Source: Fremontodendron californicum
Lineage: Eukaryota; Streptophyta; Magnoliopsida; Malvales; Malvaceae
DNA length: 64,000 nt
Assembly: GCA_030761205.1 (NCBI GenBank)
Contig: JAULJL010000002.1
Span: 22,237,010 to 22,301,009 of the forward strand
Reading direction: 5' to 3'
Positions 9,859 through 20,823 of the stretch are shown here, piece after piece. The notes under the pieces were generated by a model, which ran no database searches, was not told the DNA's origin, and saw only the letters and a list, made by a program, of their open reading frames with translations. Each line of letters opens with the position of its first letter. Within the stretch, counting starts at the first letter, position 1. A program made the position numbers and the translations under genes.

Positions 9859-10190
9859 AAGGCGTTTAAGCCGTTTCTGGACGTAAAACCAGAGGAAGAT
9901 GTGAGCCACAATCACAACTACAATAAATGACTTCTCAGCTTTTGGTTTGATTTGCAATAACTTTATTTCAGTTTAATTTACATGTTGTTCGATTTGTGTA
10001 ATTATTCTCGTTTTTTTTTTTTTTTGCATTGGTCTTTTACGATTGATTTTTCTTCTCTTTTTGATTTTCTTCCTGAAATCACGCAAAAATCTTTTGTTAG
10101 GTTAACATTTTCTTCTGACAGGTCAAATACACTTTCGGCGACATTATTACTCTTGTCTGATTCACTACTCAGTCCTCTATATATTACACC
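9859..10190 (+). other. Spacer between the two accessory ORFs
   Basis: T-rich sequence with runs of T at about 10012-10024. An open frame from 9982 to 10260 is low-complexity and overlaps the LOG start in another frame, so I do not call it a gene. No promoter can be argued firmly. Confidence 0.5.
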
Positions 10191-10210
10191 ATGTACTCAT
10201 TCTCTTTCAG
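10191..10210 (+). promoter_or_regulatory. Candidate 3' splice site before the LOG-family ORF
   Basis: The pyrimidine-rich segment ending TTCTCTTTCAG at 10210 lies 21 bp before the ATG at 10232. Together with the acceptor at 9320 it suggests separate spliced messages for the two accessory ORFs, like the env-like ORFs of retrovirus-type plant elements. Prediction only. Confidence 0.45.
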
Positions 10211-10231
10211 GCACTCGAAAAAGAAAAAAAA

Positions 10232-10879
10232 ATGGAAAGCACTTCGTCCCAGCGCATTAAAAAAATTTGTGTCTTTGGAGGTGCTTATCCAGGGAAAAAT
10301 AACATATTCGCTGATGAAGCCATAAGAGTTGGAGTAATACTTGCCCAACAAAAGATCCACTTGATTTATGGAGGCGGTAGTACGGGTTTAATGGGAGCAG
10401 TCGCTACAGCAGCACACGCCGGAGGAAGTCCAGTTCTAGGAATCGTGCCAAAACTATTCACAGATTTTTGTGGACCTACCGTGGGTAAGGAAATACAAGT
10501 CTGGAGTATCCCTGAACGGATAACAATCATGTACCATTCTGCCGATGCATTCATTGCCTTACCAGGAGGTCTGGGTACATTGGAAGAAATAGCTTGCGTG
10601 GCTTCTTGGTCATCTTTGGTCACAAATAAGAAACCCATTGGTTTGCTTAATATTAATGGTTATTTTAGTAATTTACTTTCATATTTAGATAATGCTGTGG
10701 ATAATGGATTCATGTTTTCAGAGGCAAGGAGAACCATAATTTCTGCTACAACCATTGAAGATTTACTCAAAAAGCTACAAGCTTATGAGTGTTTATCTGC
10801 TACGGTTGTTTCGCAAACGCTCGGAAAAAGAAAAAGAGATATGGACGAGCAAGGAGTGGATTGCACTTTGTCTTTGTGA
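10232..10879 (+). CDS. LOG-family protein (cytokinin riboside 5'-monophosphate phosphoribohydrolase-like), carried by element F
   Basis: An intact, intron-less 215-aa ORF, about the usual LOG length. LOG enzymes release free active cytokinin from cytokinin nucleotide, giving ribose 5-phosphate. Visible family features: N-terminal strand KICVFGGAYPG (11-21); YGGGSTGLMGA (46-56), the nucleotide-binding loop; R96; the diagnostic PGGLGTLEE (111-119) with E118/E119; and KPIGLLNINGYFSNLLSYLD (134-153). Differences from typical plant LOGs: the usual Cys-Gly-Ser after the first strand is Gly-Gly-Ala, and the Lys that normally follows the catalytic Arg is Ile97, so activity is not assured. A C-terminal tail has a basic KRKR (199-202), possibly a nuclear signal. 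Host LOG genes contain several introns, so an intron-less copy between LTRs points to capture through RNA. It lies 373 bp after accessory ORF 1. Confidence 0.92.
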   Translation: MESTSSQRIKKICVFGGAYPGKNNIFADEAIRVGVILAQQKIHLIYGGGSTGLMGAVATAAHAGGSPVLGIVPKLFTDFCGPTVGKEIQVWSIPERITIMYHSADAFIALPGGLGTLEEIACVASWSSLVTNKKPIGLLNINGYFSNLLSYLDNAVDNGFMFSEARRTIISATTIEDLLKKLQAYECLSATVVSQTLGKRKRDMDEQGVDCTLSL

Positions 10880-11148
10880 CATTATCTAACATTTTGCTTG
10901 TTGTGTCTCAGTTATAATAAGTGGTTAGCAACCTCTGCAGGTAATATCTCCTAAATTCTACCTTTAAAATTTGACATTGGGGACAATGTCATATTTTAGT
11001 AGGGGGTAAGGGACATATTTTGCTAATTAAAAAAAAAAAAAAATTGTTGTGTTTTAAGCAATTTAGAAGTATTCATTCTGAACAAGGTCTGAGTAAGGGA
11101 GACTTGAGACATACCTTGTCAGTTTGATTTAATCTTCTTCTTCTTCTT

Positions 11149-11182
<34 letters not shown>

Positions 11183-12644
11183 CATGTTTAGACTTAGTGT
11201 GTTTTTTTAGTTACTTTCAATACTATAATGAGATATGAATTGCATAAGTCTAAAACAGATTTATTAGTGAGAAGATTTTCATGAGAATTGAGCTTGATAT
11301 CAACCTTTTTATGAGCCAATGTTAATATGATATATTGATTGAGAAAGAAGCATGTTTAGACTTAATCTGACTTGTATAATCATCCTTGTGAGTTTTTGAG
11401 CCTATAATGATTGATGCATTATACAAATCAATCTAATTTCTTTCTTGAGTGCTCTTATGATTACATGATTCTCTAGAACTTGCTTTAAACCGTTTGAGAC
11501 TATATTGATACATGTGACAACATGAATATGATAGAGGCATTAGGATTATAACCAGAGCCAAACAGCCATCCATTATTAATGTTCTATGAGAACATCCCCA
11601 CTAGTGAGCCAATTTGAGCCTACATTAAATATGATGTTTTATTGGTAACCACAACTTACACCTAGCCTAAATATACTTATATCCTTACCCTTGTTCTAAA
11701 GATGGATTTTTTGAGACATATTGCAAAAAACAAGGGATATTTTTATTTGAAAATTTGGGTTAGAAACAAAAGATAAGTGTGGGGGAAGAAAAGAAAAGAA
11801 AAAGTCAAGAGAAAAAGAAAGGGATCATTGTCAAATACATTCCCATATTAAAAAAAAAAAAAAAAAAAAAATTCTTCTCTTGAACTTCTAGAAAAAGATG
11901 TTACAAAGTTGGTTAGAATGATGCAAAGGCTCAACATGAATATTTAGCCTATGTTATTATGTGCTTTATAAGAGTTTTGAGAAGTTTTATTTGTATGATC
12001 TTATTATGTCTCTAAAATCTATGAACTCTTTGGAACCTTTGTGATATCTTTATCCTTTTGTTCTTTAACCACATTATAACCCTTTGGCCCCATTACAACC
12101 TTGAATAAAGACCTCTTGATTTATGAAGTTGTATGATCTAAATAGTGGAGAATAGGTGGACAAGCAAGCATATGGTAGAAGTGTTTTCATGAGATTGATT
12201 GAGTGTAAACACTTTACCACTACTTTAAAGAGTGAAAATCAAGAGAGTATCCCATGTGAGAAGTTGAGATTAAGTTTGAATATGCACTATTTTGATTGAA
12301 ATATGTTATGTTAATATTGGCTTAACTCAAACTATTTACATTCAAGCAAGATTTTTTGTGAATTTCTTTAAGCTATTGATTAGTTTTTAAGACTTGTCCA
12401 ATGATTATCTCTAATTTATATTGGAAGGATTAGTTATAATTATTATTTTTAGTTTTTCTTATGTCTTCAATGTTTGTGGGTATCGTCCTAGTAAACCCTC
12501 ACGAGACTAAACTCGTCCACTAGGGACACCTAGGGGTTTAAAGGCTTGTGTCACATGCTAAGTGCCACCGTGATTTCCTACGAAAATGGATTAGATTAGA
12601 TTTTCTTATTTTATTGAGTCGTTGCTAGGGACTAGCAACAATCT
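10880..12644 (+). other. 3' non-coding region of element F
   Basis: A long A/T-rich region without a supportable gene. It contains (CTT)n followed by about 30 A at 11135-11180, other A-runs at 11026 and 11850, and Athila-like blocks such as the TTGGGGACAATG at about 10978-10989. Similar text follows ORF3 in element E, so most of it is ancestral Athila sequence rather than part of the captured genes. Confidence 0.7.
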
Positions 12645-12657
12645 AAGTATGGGGGTG
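12645..12657 (+). other. Polypurine tract of element F
   Basis: AAGTATGGGGGTG directly before the 3' LTR. Element E has the equivalent AAGTTTGGGGGTG before its 3' LTR. This is the plus-strand priming site. Confidence 0.8.
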
Positions 12658-14134
12658 TGATAACTCGTATAATTATATAGTTTTTAGTTATGTTTTATTA
12701 TTGTTTTGTGTCAAATACGAGTTATTATTGTTTAGTCTAATTGTGTTTATGATCTTTTATATTTTTATGTAATTTGGTGTTTTTCACAAGTTTCTTTGAG
12801 TGATTTCAGATTACTAGAATTAAGGGCAAATCCAGTTCAGTTCCAGTTCCGACACCTTTTACCATATCAGCTATATCTCGAGTTTCACTGAAGCAATAAG
12901 GCTGAACTTTGTATCCCTGCAAAGCTAAGAGGCATATCTATCTTTTTCATGTTTTACACTTCTTGAAACGGAGTCGTTTTCCCTAGCGAAATCGACCATC
13001 AAGTTGGCTGATGTGCAATGACGTCTGTTCTGCACCGTTTTGGTATGTTGACCATATCTTCCGATCCACGTACGCAAATGATCTGATTCCAATGGCTATG
13101 GATCCGTAACTGATAGGGGTATATTTTTCTAGAAGACCATTTTATCAGATCGAGCCTCCAACATTGACAAAATCGACCATCAAGCTGGCTGATCAGAATT
13201 GTCATACAATATGACGAAAATTGTTAGAAAAATGCACCCACCTATTATACCTACCTTTGAAATTTGTAAAGCTTGTCTCTTGTCATTTAGCCCTCCAAAA
13301 TGTGTATAAATAGAGGGCCTTGGATGAGTATTGGAAAAGATTGATACATTGGTAGGATAGCCATTGTAATAAAATTCTCTAAGTTTTCTTTTTCTTTCCT
13401 TTCTCTAGTTTTCTTTTTCTTCTTACATTTCTTTTCATTTTATTCATATCTAGTATGTGTTTCTAATCATATTGTTGAGGTGATGAGGTGAAGCTCTTGG
13501 TAAATGCTAAGGTTAGTCTCTTAAACATGAGCTAAAATGAATCATCATTTATAAACACTAGTATAGATAATATTTTCTTTTGGTTTAAAATCATACTTGC
13601 AAAGTAGGGATCTTGATTCATTATTGACAATGAAAATGGCACAGTAAATGCTTGGTTTCATAACCTTGATTTGTTGTAGACATATACCTTGGCATAAGGA
13701 ATGCTTGGACTCTTTTTATGAGTTTTGAGGACACCAAATGAACATAATATCATATGCTATGGACGTTGGACAATTTGGACTGAATTGCTAAACCTTCCGA
13801 TTGGAACCTCCCTTATGTGTGGATTTCAATTGTGTAATAAAACAAGATTAATCTTAGCATAACACCAAGAGTGGATTCTCTAACCTCAACATATTTTCTT
13901 ATTGTTTTTTATATCTTGTTTAATTTCTTTTATTTTATTTTGTTTATTTTGTTCTCTAATATCTTGTTTATCTTGTTTTGTTCCCTAATATCTTGTTTAC
14001 TTTCTTTTTCTTATATATTTATAAACTTATACTTACTAATACGCTTCCCTGTGGTTCGACCTCGGACACCCGAGAATTTATTACTTGAACATAACCTGCA
14101 CTTGGGTTTACAACTCTTAATTGAGTTTCCATCA
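12658..14134 (+). repeat. 3' LTR of element F
   Basis: 1477 bp, identical to the 5' LTR except T at 13093 for C at 5177. It ends in CA at 14134 and is followed by the GGAAG duplication. TATA box at 13305-13312. Confidence 0.97.
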
Positions 14135-14139
14135 GGAAG
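14135..14139. repeat. Target site duplication GGAAG, right copy, for element F
   Basis: Exact repeat of 4737-4741. Removing F plus one copy rejoins the RT reading of element A, which goes from the CATCAGGAGG side into AAGATATTCC. Confidence 0.96.
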
Positions 14140-16630
14140 ATATTCCTAAAACAGCCTTTCGCACTCAATATGGACACTATGAGTTTTTGGTCATGTCGTT
14201 TGGACTAACGAATGCACCGGCAGCGTTCATGGATTTGATGAACAGGGTGTTCAAACCCTTCCTTGACCAGTTTGTGATTGTGTTCATCGATGATATCTTG
14301 GTGTATTCGCGAGGCGAGGATGAACATAGGGAACACCTCCGCATTGTCCTCGAGTCTTTTTGAGCACACAAACTGTTTTCCAAGTTCTCCAAATGTGAGT
14401 TTTGGCTATCGAGTGTGTGTTTTCTTGGCCATATAGTTTCGAAGGAAGGTATTTTTGTGGATCCCAAGAAGATTGAGGCAGTACGAGATTGGGAGAGGCC
14501 AACTACAGTAATAGAGATCAGGAGTTTCTTATGGTTGGCTGGATATTATAGGAGGTTCGTGGAGAACTTCTCGAGGATAGCTGCACCACTAACCAGGTTA
14601 AAATAGAAAAATGTTAAGTTTGTTTGGTCAGATGGGTGCGAAAAGAGCTTCAATGAACTTAAGGAGCTCTTGACTTCAGCACCAGTGTTAGCATTGCCAA
14701 ATGAGACAGATGGCTTTGTGGTGTATTGTGATGCTTCTTGCATAGGTTTGGGCTGCGTATTAATGCAGAAGAACAGGGTTATTGCTTAAGCATCGAGATA
14801 GTTGAACATGAGCAGAATTACCCTACGCACGACTTGGAACTAGCAGCCATTATCTTAGCATTGAAGATATGGCAACATTATTTGTATGGCCGATCATGTG
14901 AGATTTATACAGACCACAAAAGTCTCAAGTATATATTTGATCAGCGGGAGTTGAATTTGAGATAGAGGAGATGGTTGAAATTACTCAAGGATTATGATTG
15001 TACCATCCTTTATCATCCCGGCAAAGCCAACGTTGTCGCGGATGCCTTGAGTAGGAAGTCCATGGGTAGCTTAGCCCATATAGCAGTACATAGGAGACAT
15101 ATGGTCCAAGAAGTGAGGAATTGCCTCAATGATGGTGTGTACTTAGTGTTACCGACATAGGGGAGATGTTAGCCCATGTGCAAGTAGAGTCATCATTAGT
15201 GGAGGAGGTAAAACGGTTGCAACATGATAATGATTTTTGCATAGGAAAGAAAGCCCAGGTTGGACAAGGATTGTGCGAGGAGTTTCGTATAGATAGTGAT
15301 GGAACTTTATGGTTACATGACCGCCTCGTGGTACCGTTGGTAGGAAATATACGGCATAAACTCCTCGAGGCAGCTTATAGCTCATCCTACACTATGCACC
15401 CTAGTTCCACCAAGATGTATCATGATCTATGAGCAAATTTTGGTGGAAAGGCATGAAAAAGAATGTAGCAAACTTTGTGGCTAGATGCTTGGTGTGCCAA
15501 CAGGTTAAGGTGAACATCAGAAACCGCCAGGTACACTTCAGAGCCTGGATGTCCCTGAATGGAAATGGGACAAGATTGTGATGGATTTAGTAACGGGGTT
15601 GCTAGGTCAACCAAAGGATTCGACTCGATATGGGTGATTGTCGATAGATTGACCAAGTCCGCACGTTTCTTGCCAGTGCGCACTGCATATACGGCAACCC
15701 AGTATGCTAGACTATATTTGGACCGAATAGTGCCTTTGCATGGAGTGCCTATTTCTATTGTGTTAGATAGAGGCACACAGTTCACATCGAGATTTTTGGA
15801 ATCTTTTCAAAGGACACTGGGTACTTAGTTGAGATTCAGTACCGCGTTAAATCCCCAAATCGATGGTCAGTCTGAGAAGACCATCCGGACTTTATAGGAT
15901 ATGCTACGAGCATATGTTTTAGATTTTGAGGGTAGTTGGGATCAACACTTGTCTTTGATTGAGTTTGCATATAATAACAGTTATCAGAGTACCATACAGA
16001 TGGCACCATATGAAGCATTGTATGGCCAAAAATATAGATCTCCAGTGGGATGGTTCGAGGTGGGTGATTGTCCATTATTAGGTCCAAATATGGTTCAGGA
16101 AGCATTGAGAAGTGTGGAGTTGATCCGTGACAGAATGCGAGAAGCACAGTCGGCAAAAGTCTTATGCCGATAATAGATGTCGGGAACTAGAATTTGATGT
16201 GGGGAATCATGTGTTCATGAAAGTGTCTCCGTTTAAGGGTGTCATGAGATTCGGCAAGAGAGGAAAGCTGAGTCCAAGGAACATTGGACATTTTGAGATA
16301 CTTCGACGACATGAGGCAGTAGCATATGAGTTGGCCCTTCATCCCGAGTTAGCCGCTGTACTCCCGGTATTTCATGTGTCAATGTGTCGAAAATACCTCC
16401 CCGATAAGTCCCATGTGTTGCAACACCACAGGTGGTAGAGGTAGATCCACACATGACCTATGTAGAGGAACCCATAGCCATAGTAGAATGGCAAGTAAGG
16501 AAGCTCCGATGAAGGAGATTCCTTCGGTGAAGGTTATATGGAACCATCATGGGAGGAGGAAGCTAATTGGGAACTTGAAAGAGACATGAGGAGACAGTAC
16601 CCCCAGTTATTCCGAGAGACAAGTACATAA
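14135..16630 (+). pseudogene. 3' part of pol of element A: RT, RNase H, integrase, chromodomain (broken)
   Basis: RT resumes at DIPKTAFRTQYGHYEF, with the catalytic FIDD in FVIVFIDDILVYS at about 14272-14310. RNase H is readable around 14720-14965 and integrase from about 15000 to 16400, including a VIVDRLTKSARF catalytic-Asp region near 15635 and an NPQIDGQSEKT-like stretch near 15850. The C-terminal domain is readable to CRKYLPD at about 16390. A chromodomain reading MTYVEEPIAIVEWQVRKLR, then KVIWNHHG, ends at the stop at 16630. Stops and frameshifts (14361, 14604, 15159, 15430, 15827 and others) make it non-functional. Chromodomains target insertion to heterochromatin in this lineage. Confidence 0.9.
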
Positions 16631-16690
16631 CTCTTTAAATGAATTATTCAATAAGTTCACAATTAGGAAAAAATTCGAGGACGAATTTTC

Positions 16691-16704
16691 TTAAGGGGGA
16701 GAAT
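16691..16704 (+). other. Polypurine tract of element A
   Basis: TTAAGGGGGAGAAT immediately before the right LTR, following the GAGGACGAATTTTC sequence typical of the region between chromodomain and 3' LTR in Tekay elements. Confidence 0.85.
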
Positions 16705-19306
16705 TGTAAGACCCTCGTAAGACAGAGATCGACTCGGGTCTCTTTAAATGATTCATAGACAGTGGATCAAGTTTATGTATGCTTGTAGACAAAGCACACT
16801 ACCATCTGGTCTTATTGTTATATTAATAATTTTTAGAGTAAGGGGTTTAATCGGCTATTTGAGAGATTTAGCCCTAAAGTGACCACGAGTCAGGAATCAC
16901 AATTGGGACAATGTAAAGCCCATAAAATTTGGTATTTTAACTTCACATAGTGTTAAAATATGCTATATTACTGATCAAGATTATTGGAAAAATGTAATCG
17001 GCACAAAACCGATAAAATATGAACCAGGGATATTTTGGTCATTTTACCCAAAATTTTATTTTTGGTTCGTATATGGTACTAATAGACTCTGGGATCATAG
17101 AGGATCACAATATGATGCTTATATTGAAAATTTGAGATTTTTTTACTCAAAAAGTTAAATGAAAAACGGATACGCCTTTAGTTAACTTAAAGGAGTGGAA
17201 ATCCGAAACTGGCTGCGGGAAGGTCCGAAAAAGGTTTTAAGTAAATAAATGGATTTATAAGGACATAAAATGATGTTAGAAAGCTATTGGTGAAATCTGA
17301 ATAAGAATCAGAGCTAAAACCAAAAAAGTCTTAATGTTGACCCATAAATGGTTCGAGGCTCGGATTTGATGTTCGGGATATCAAAAAATTATGAAAACTT
17401 GCTTACTAGTGTAAAATGATATTTTAAACATATCCGTACTGAGACAAGTGAAAAATGAGCTTCCGAATGTAAAAATTTCATGAGGACCCTATTTAGGCAC
17501 TAAAAGACAAAAAGTGGGCTAAAGGGGTATTTTTGTCATTTGGCTTGGTAAATGGCCATAAAAATCAGCCAAGAAACCCCTTAATATTTTGTGACCTTCA
17601 TTTTTCATGCCTTAATAGTTACGTCTTCTTCAACCTTGAGTAACCTAACCAAAGTGAAGAAAACTCCATAACCAAAAGCTTGTGAGCTTGATCTTTTGAT
17701 TTTTACTCATCACCAAACCAACAAAACACATATTTCTACTATCCAGAAGGTAAGGATTACTTATTTGGTATTAGTTTTTCAAGAAATCATGAGAAACTAT
17801 GTGTTTCACTTTATGAGCATTTTTGCCTTAGGTGGTTTCCAACATAGTCACCACCTTGAACCACCACCATGGGTAGTCCTAAATGAACCTCTACATCTAT
17901 TATTTGGGGTTGGTTGAGTGAAAAAGTGGCTTGGAGTTGGAAATCTAAGCTTGTCCGAATTCACCATGTTGGCCAACCACCTTGTGCTGCCACTTCCACC
18001 ATCATCCGAGGCCACTGTTAGCTTTGCTAGGCTTAGGGAAGAAACTTTCTAATTGATCGTTGCTCCGGATTTCCATCCGAGCTAGGTGTAAAAATTATAA
18101 AGTTTAAATAGTTGAGCTGTAGATTTTTGGATTGTAGTGAATTAGCTACAGTTTGGATATTGTGAATGTTTCCAAATTTATAAAATATTTATGAAATTAT
18201 TGTTTATGTACTAGGAGCGCGGATTAGCTGAGTCCGTGGTTGGAAGAGCCCTGGAGCACGAGGATCCAATTTCTTTCGCTTAGCGCACTGTGAGTAAATG
18301 CTTAGCAATAGATGTAGGATCGTTAGATTATGTTATGACATACTAACTGTTATTGTATGAATGTATGACGAAGAATTACCTTATGATATCGAGTTCTCAT
18401 AAAGACGTGAGAAAAAGGTCCAAGGAATGGACAAGTGATGATTATGTAATAATCCGGGATTATCGTATGAGTGGTCGACCGTATGGAGCCATATTGTTCC
18501 TTGCTAGTATGCTTATTTAAATGCTATGTGATGCATGTTTATTGTAATGTTAAGCTATACCAGATTTTTAGGCTGCTATTGTGCCCTACCGGATTTGTAG
18601 GCTGCTATTGAGCCCTACCGGTTTTGCAGGAGCCTTCGAGCCCTACCGGTTTTGTAGGAGCGTTCGTGCCTTACCAGTTTTGTAAGAGCCTTCGAGCCGT
18701 ACCGATTTTGTAGGAGCCTTCGTGCCCTTCCAGTTTTGTATGAGCTTTCGAGCCTACCGGTTTGTGGGAGTCTACAGGACCCTATCGGATGTTATAGTTG
18801 TTTGTGATGTTGGATAGAAACATCCAGGTGATATTAGTTAATATAACTTGCTTTAGCTCACTGGCTCCTCATGACTCACTCTTTAGTTATTTTCTTTTTC
18901 AGATACTGGTCGACTCGGTCCCTCATCCATCCCGCCGGCTTAGATCGTGACGCTAGTCGGTGAGCATGAAATGTCGTTTTGACGAGATGATCCGTTACTT
19001 GATGGAGGAGCCGTGCTTAGTCACCTAGGGATGTCATATCTTTGGTATTGTATATAAATATATGTATTATGGTTCACTTTGTACGTCTGCTGCGGGGAAT
19101 CTCGGTTACTCACTAGTTCGAGGTGTCCTAACCGGGATGTCATGTGTTATTATTATTGTGTTGCATGTTTTGTAGGTTCGGTAAACCCCCCTTATCGGGT
19201 GAGGTCATGCCAAAATTTCGTTAGGTAGATGAATGGTTAAGGCTTCGGAGAAAAAGGGTACATACTTGTGTCTGGCCGGTCACACTCCCGGAGTTGCGAT
19301 ATGACA
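16705..19306 (+). repeat. Right (3') LTR of element A
   Basis: 2602 bp, beginning TGTAAGACCCTCG and ending GATATGACA. It pairs with 1-2421. It lacks about 85 bases near 19038 that are present in the left LTR and has many substitutions relative to it. Confidence 0.92.
18555..18790 (+). repeat. 28-30 bp tandem repeats inside the right LTR of element A
   Basis: Counterpart of the array at 1573-1835: CCTACCGGTTTTGTAGGAGC units with point differences between copies and between the two LTRs. Confidence 0.82.
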
Positions 19307-19311
19307 CGAAT
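19307..19311. repeat. Probable right target duplication CGAAT of element A
   Basis: The five bases directly after the LTR end. The left partner lies outside the window, so the duplication cannot be confirmed here. Confidence 0.4.
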
Positions 19312-20596
19312 ACTGACAAATATAATATCAGTAGCTTTCCTGGGACTGGTGGCATTAGAGTCGGTGGGTTTGACAGATAATGCTTGACCTTGTCAAAGGC
19401 TATCTGGCATCCTTCATCCCATTCCCCCTGATCACGCTTTCGAAGTAGCTTGAATATTGGGCTGCATTTATCGGTTAGTTGAGAGATAAACCGCACGATA
19501 TAGTTCACCCTACCAAAAAAGCTTCTTACTTCATTCTGAGTACGAAGTGGAGGCAAGCTCTAAATAGCTTTCACTTTATCCGGATCAATTTCAATCCCTT
19601 TCTTACTAACAACGAAGCCCAGTAGCTTTCCTGAAGTGACCACGAAAGTACACTTCGCGGGATTGAGTTTAAGTTGGAATTTTCTGAACCTTTCAAAAAG
19701 CTTTTTAAGGTTTGCAATATGTTCGTCCTCTTCTTGTGACTTTGCGATCATATCATCGACATAAACTACGATTCCTTTATGCATATATCATGGAACAAAG
19801 TCACCATGGCTCTTTGGTATGTTGCCCCAACGTTCTTTAATCCGAAAGGCATACTTTATAGCAAAAGGTTCCCTACATTGTCACAAATGTAGTTTTCTCC
19901 ATATCTTCCGGTGCCATCTTAATTTTATTGTACCCTGAGAACCCGTCCATGAAGGAAAACACGGAATTCTTCGCGGTATTATTGACTAGAGAATCAATGT
20001 GAGGCAACGGGAAATTATCTTTAGGGCTTGCCCTATTCAGATCCCAGTAATCGACACATATCCATACTTTGCCGTATTTCTTCGGAACTGGGACAATGTT
20101 GGCTACCCACTCCGGGTATTTTGCCACTTCCAAGAATCCGACATCGAATTGCTTTTTCACTTATTCCTTTACTTTTAACAACATTTTGGGCCTTATTCTT
20201 CTCAACTTCTGCTGAATTGGCTTGCAATTTGGTTTCAGTGGGAGCTTGTGAACCACCATATCAGGGTCCAACCCGGGCATGTCTTGGTATGACCATGCAA
20301 AAATATTCGCGTATTCCCAAGGTAGAATTATCAATTCTCGCTTTATTGATGGATAAATGGTAGTCCCAATCTTGACTTATTTTATTTCTTCCCCATTCCC
20401 CAAATTTATCACTTCTAACAGCTCTTTGTGAGGCAATACTTGTTTCTCCTTTTGTTCTATTATTCTCAACAGATCCGGAGGCAAATCACAATTCTCGACA
20501 TCTTCGTTGGTGTCGAAATCACCCGCACAAATGGGTTTTTCAAAATCAACTTCAGAATTATTTATAGGACAGTCCTCATATTCCATATCCGGGCAC
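19312..20596 (-). pseudogene. Reverse transcriptase and start of RNase H of element B (broken)
   Basis: Read from 20596 downward: an acidic linker (PPDLLRIIEQKEKQVLPHKE), RT palm start (ANIVPVPKKYGKVWICVDYW at about 20050-20110), DNFPLPHIDSLV, FSFMDGFSGYNKIKMAPED, the catalytic YVDD in VVYVDDMIAKSQ (about 19755-19770), LNPAKCTFVV, and the RT connection EVRSFFGRVNYIVRFI (about 19500-19540). Stops at 20377 and 20161 and a frameshift near 19790-19870 inactivate it. The final open stretch runs into the LTR of A at 19306, so the apparent C-terminus of that ORF is foreign. Confidence 0.88.
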
Positions 20597-20599
20597 CTG
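20597..20599 (-). promoter_or_regulatory. Probable 3' splice site in pol of element B
   Basis: On the - strand a pyrimidine-rich tract (about 20600-20640) ends in TTTACAG just before GTGCCCGGATATGGAA, where the conserved acidic linker begins. Ogre elements are known to splice an intron between the protease region and RT, which fits this position. The donor would lie around 20700-20850 and I cannot place it exactly. Confidence 0.5.
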
Positions 20600-20823
20600 T
20601 AAATAGGTGGGGGAAGAAACAATATAGGAAGGCATATAGGCAAAAATAATGAAAGAATGAAGAATGAAAGAATGAAGAATGAAGAATGAAAGAATGTGGA
20701 CACACCAATATGAAGAAAATGCATCGTGATTGTCATTTATTGAATGAAAAGTCTTAAACATAAGCCCATACAAGAGGATTCTTAATGCTCTTGGGCAGAG
20801 GCAATTAAGATTGATTCAGAGCA

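Larger units (their letters stand above)
4742..14134 (+). mobile_element. Element F: very young non-autonomous Athila-type retrotransposon carrying a LOG-family gene and a virus-like cysteine-rich gene
   Basis: A complete 9393-bp LTR element with TG...CA ends, 1477-bp LTRs, tRNA-Asp primer site, gag-protease ORF, PPT and a perfect GGAAG duplication. Gag and protease are Athila-like (HPNFSW motif, DLGAS protease, tRNA-Asp primer). RT, RNase H and the integrase catalytic core are missing; the protease is joined in frame to the integrase C-terminus. Downstream are two intact ORFs that Athila elements do not normally have, at 9322-9858 and 10232-10879. By eye the LTRs differ only at 5177/13093 (C/T), so insertion is recent, probably tens of thousands of years or less at usual plant rates. 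Mobilisation must have depended on RT and integrase from another element. Confidence 0.96.
1..19306 (+). mobile_element. Element A: old Tekay-type chromovirus LTR retrotransposon, interrupted by element F
   Basis: A Ty3/gypsy element on the + strand. Its left LTR is cut by the window start and its right LTR is complete at 16705-19306. The internal region reads tRNA-iMet primer site, gag, protease, RT, RNase H, integrase and C-terminal chromodomain, the order and content of the Tekay (Del) chromovirus lineage. All coding parts carry stops and frameshifts. The LTRs differ at about 17 or more sites in their first 240 aligned bases, so this is an old insertion. It is split inside RT at 4741/14135 by the much younger element F, and it lies inside element B, whose sequence resumes at 19307. 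Confidence 0.93.

Noticed and set aside
9982..10260. 92-codon ORF overlapping the LOG start
   Set aside because: T-rich, no domain and in a different frame from the recognisable LOG sequence.
10232..10879. LOG ORF as an ordinary host gene or bacterial contamination
   Set aside because: It sits between two near-identical LTRs and the PPT with the GGAAG duplication outside, in sense orientation, and the plant element sequence is continuous on both sides.
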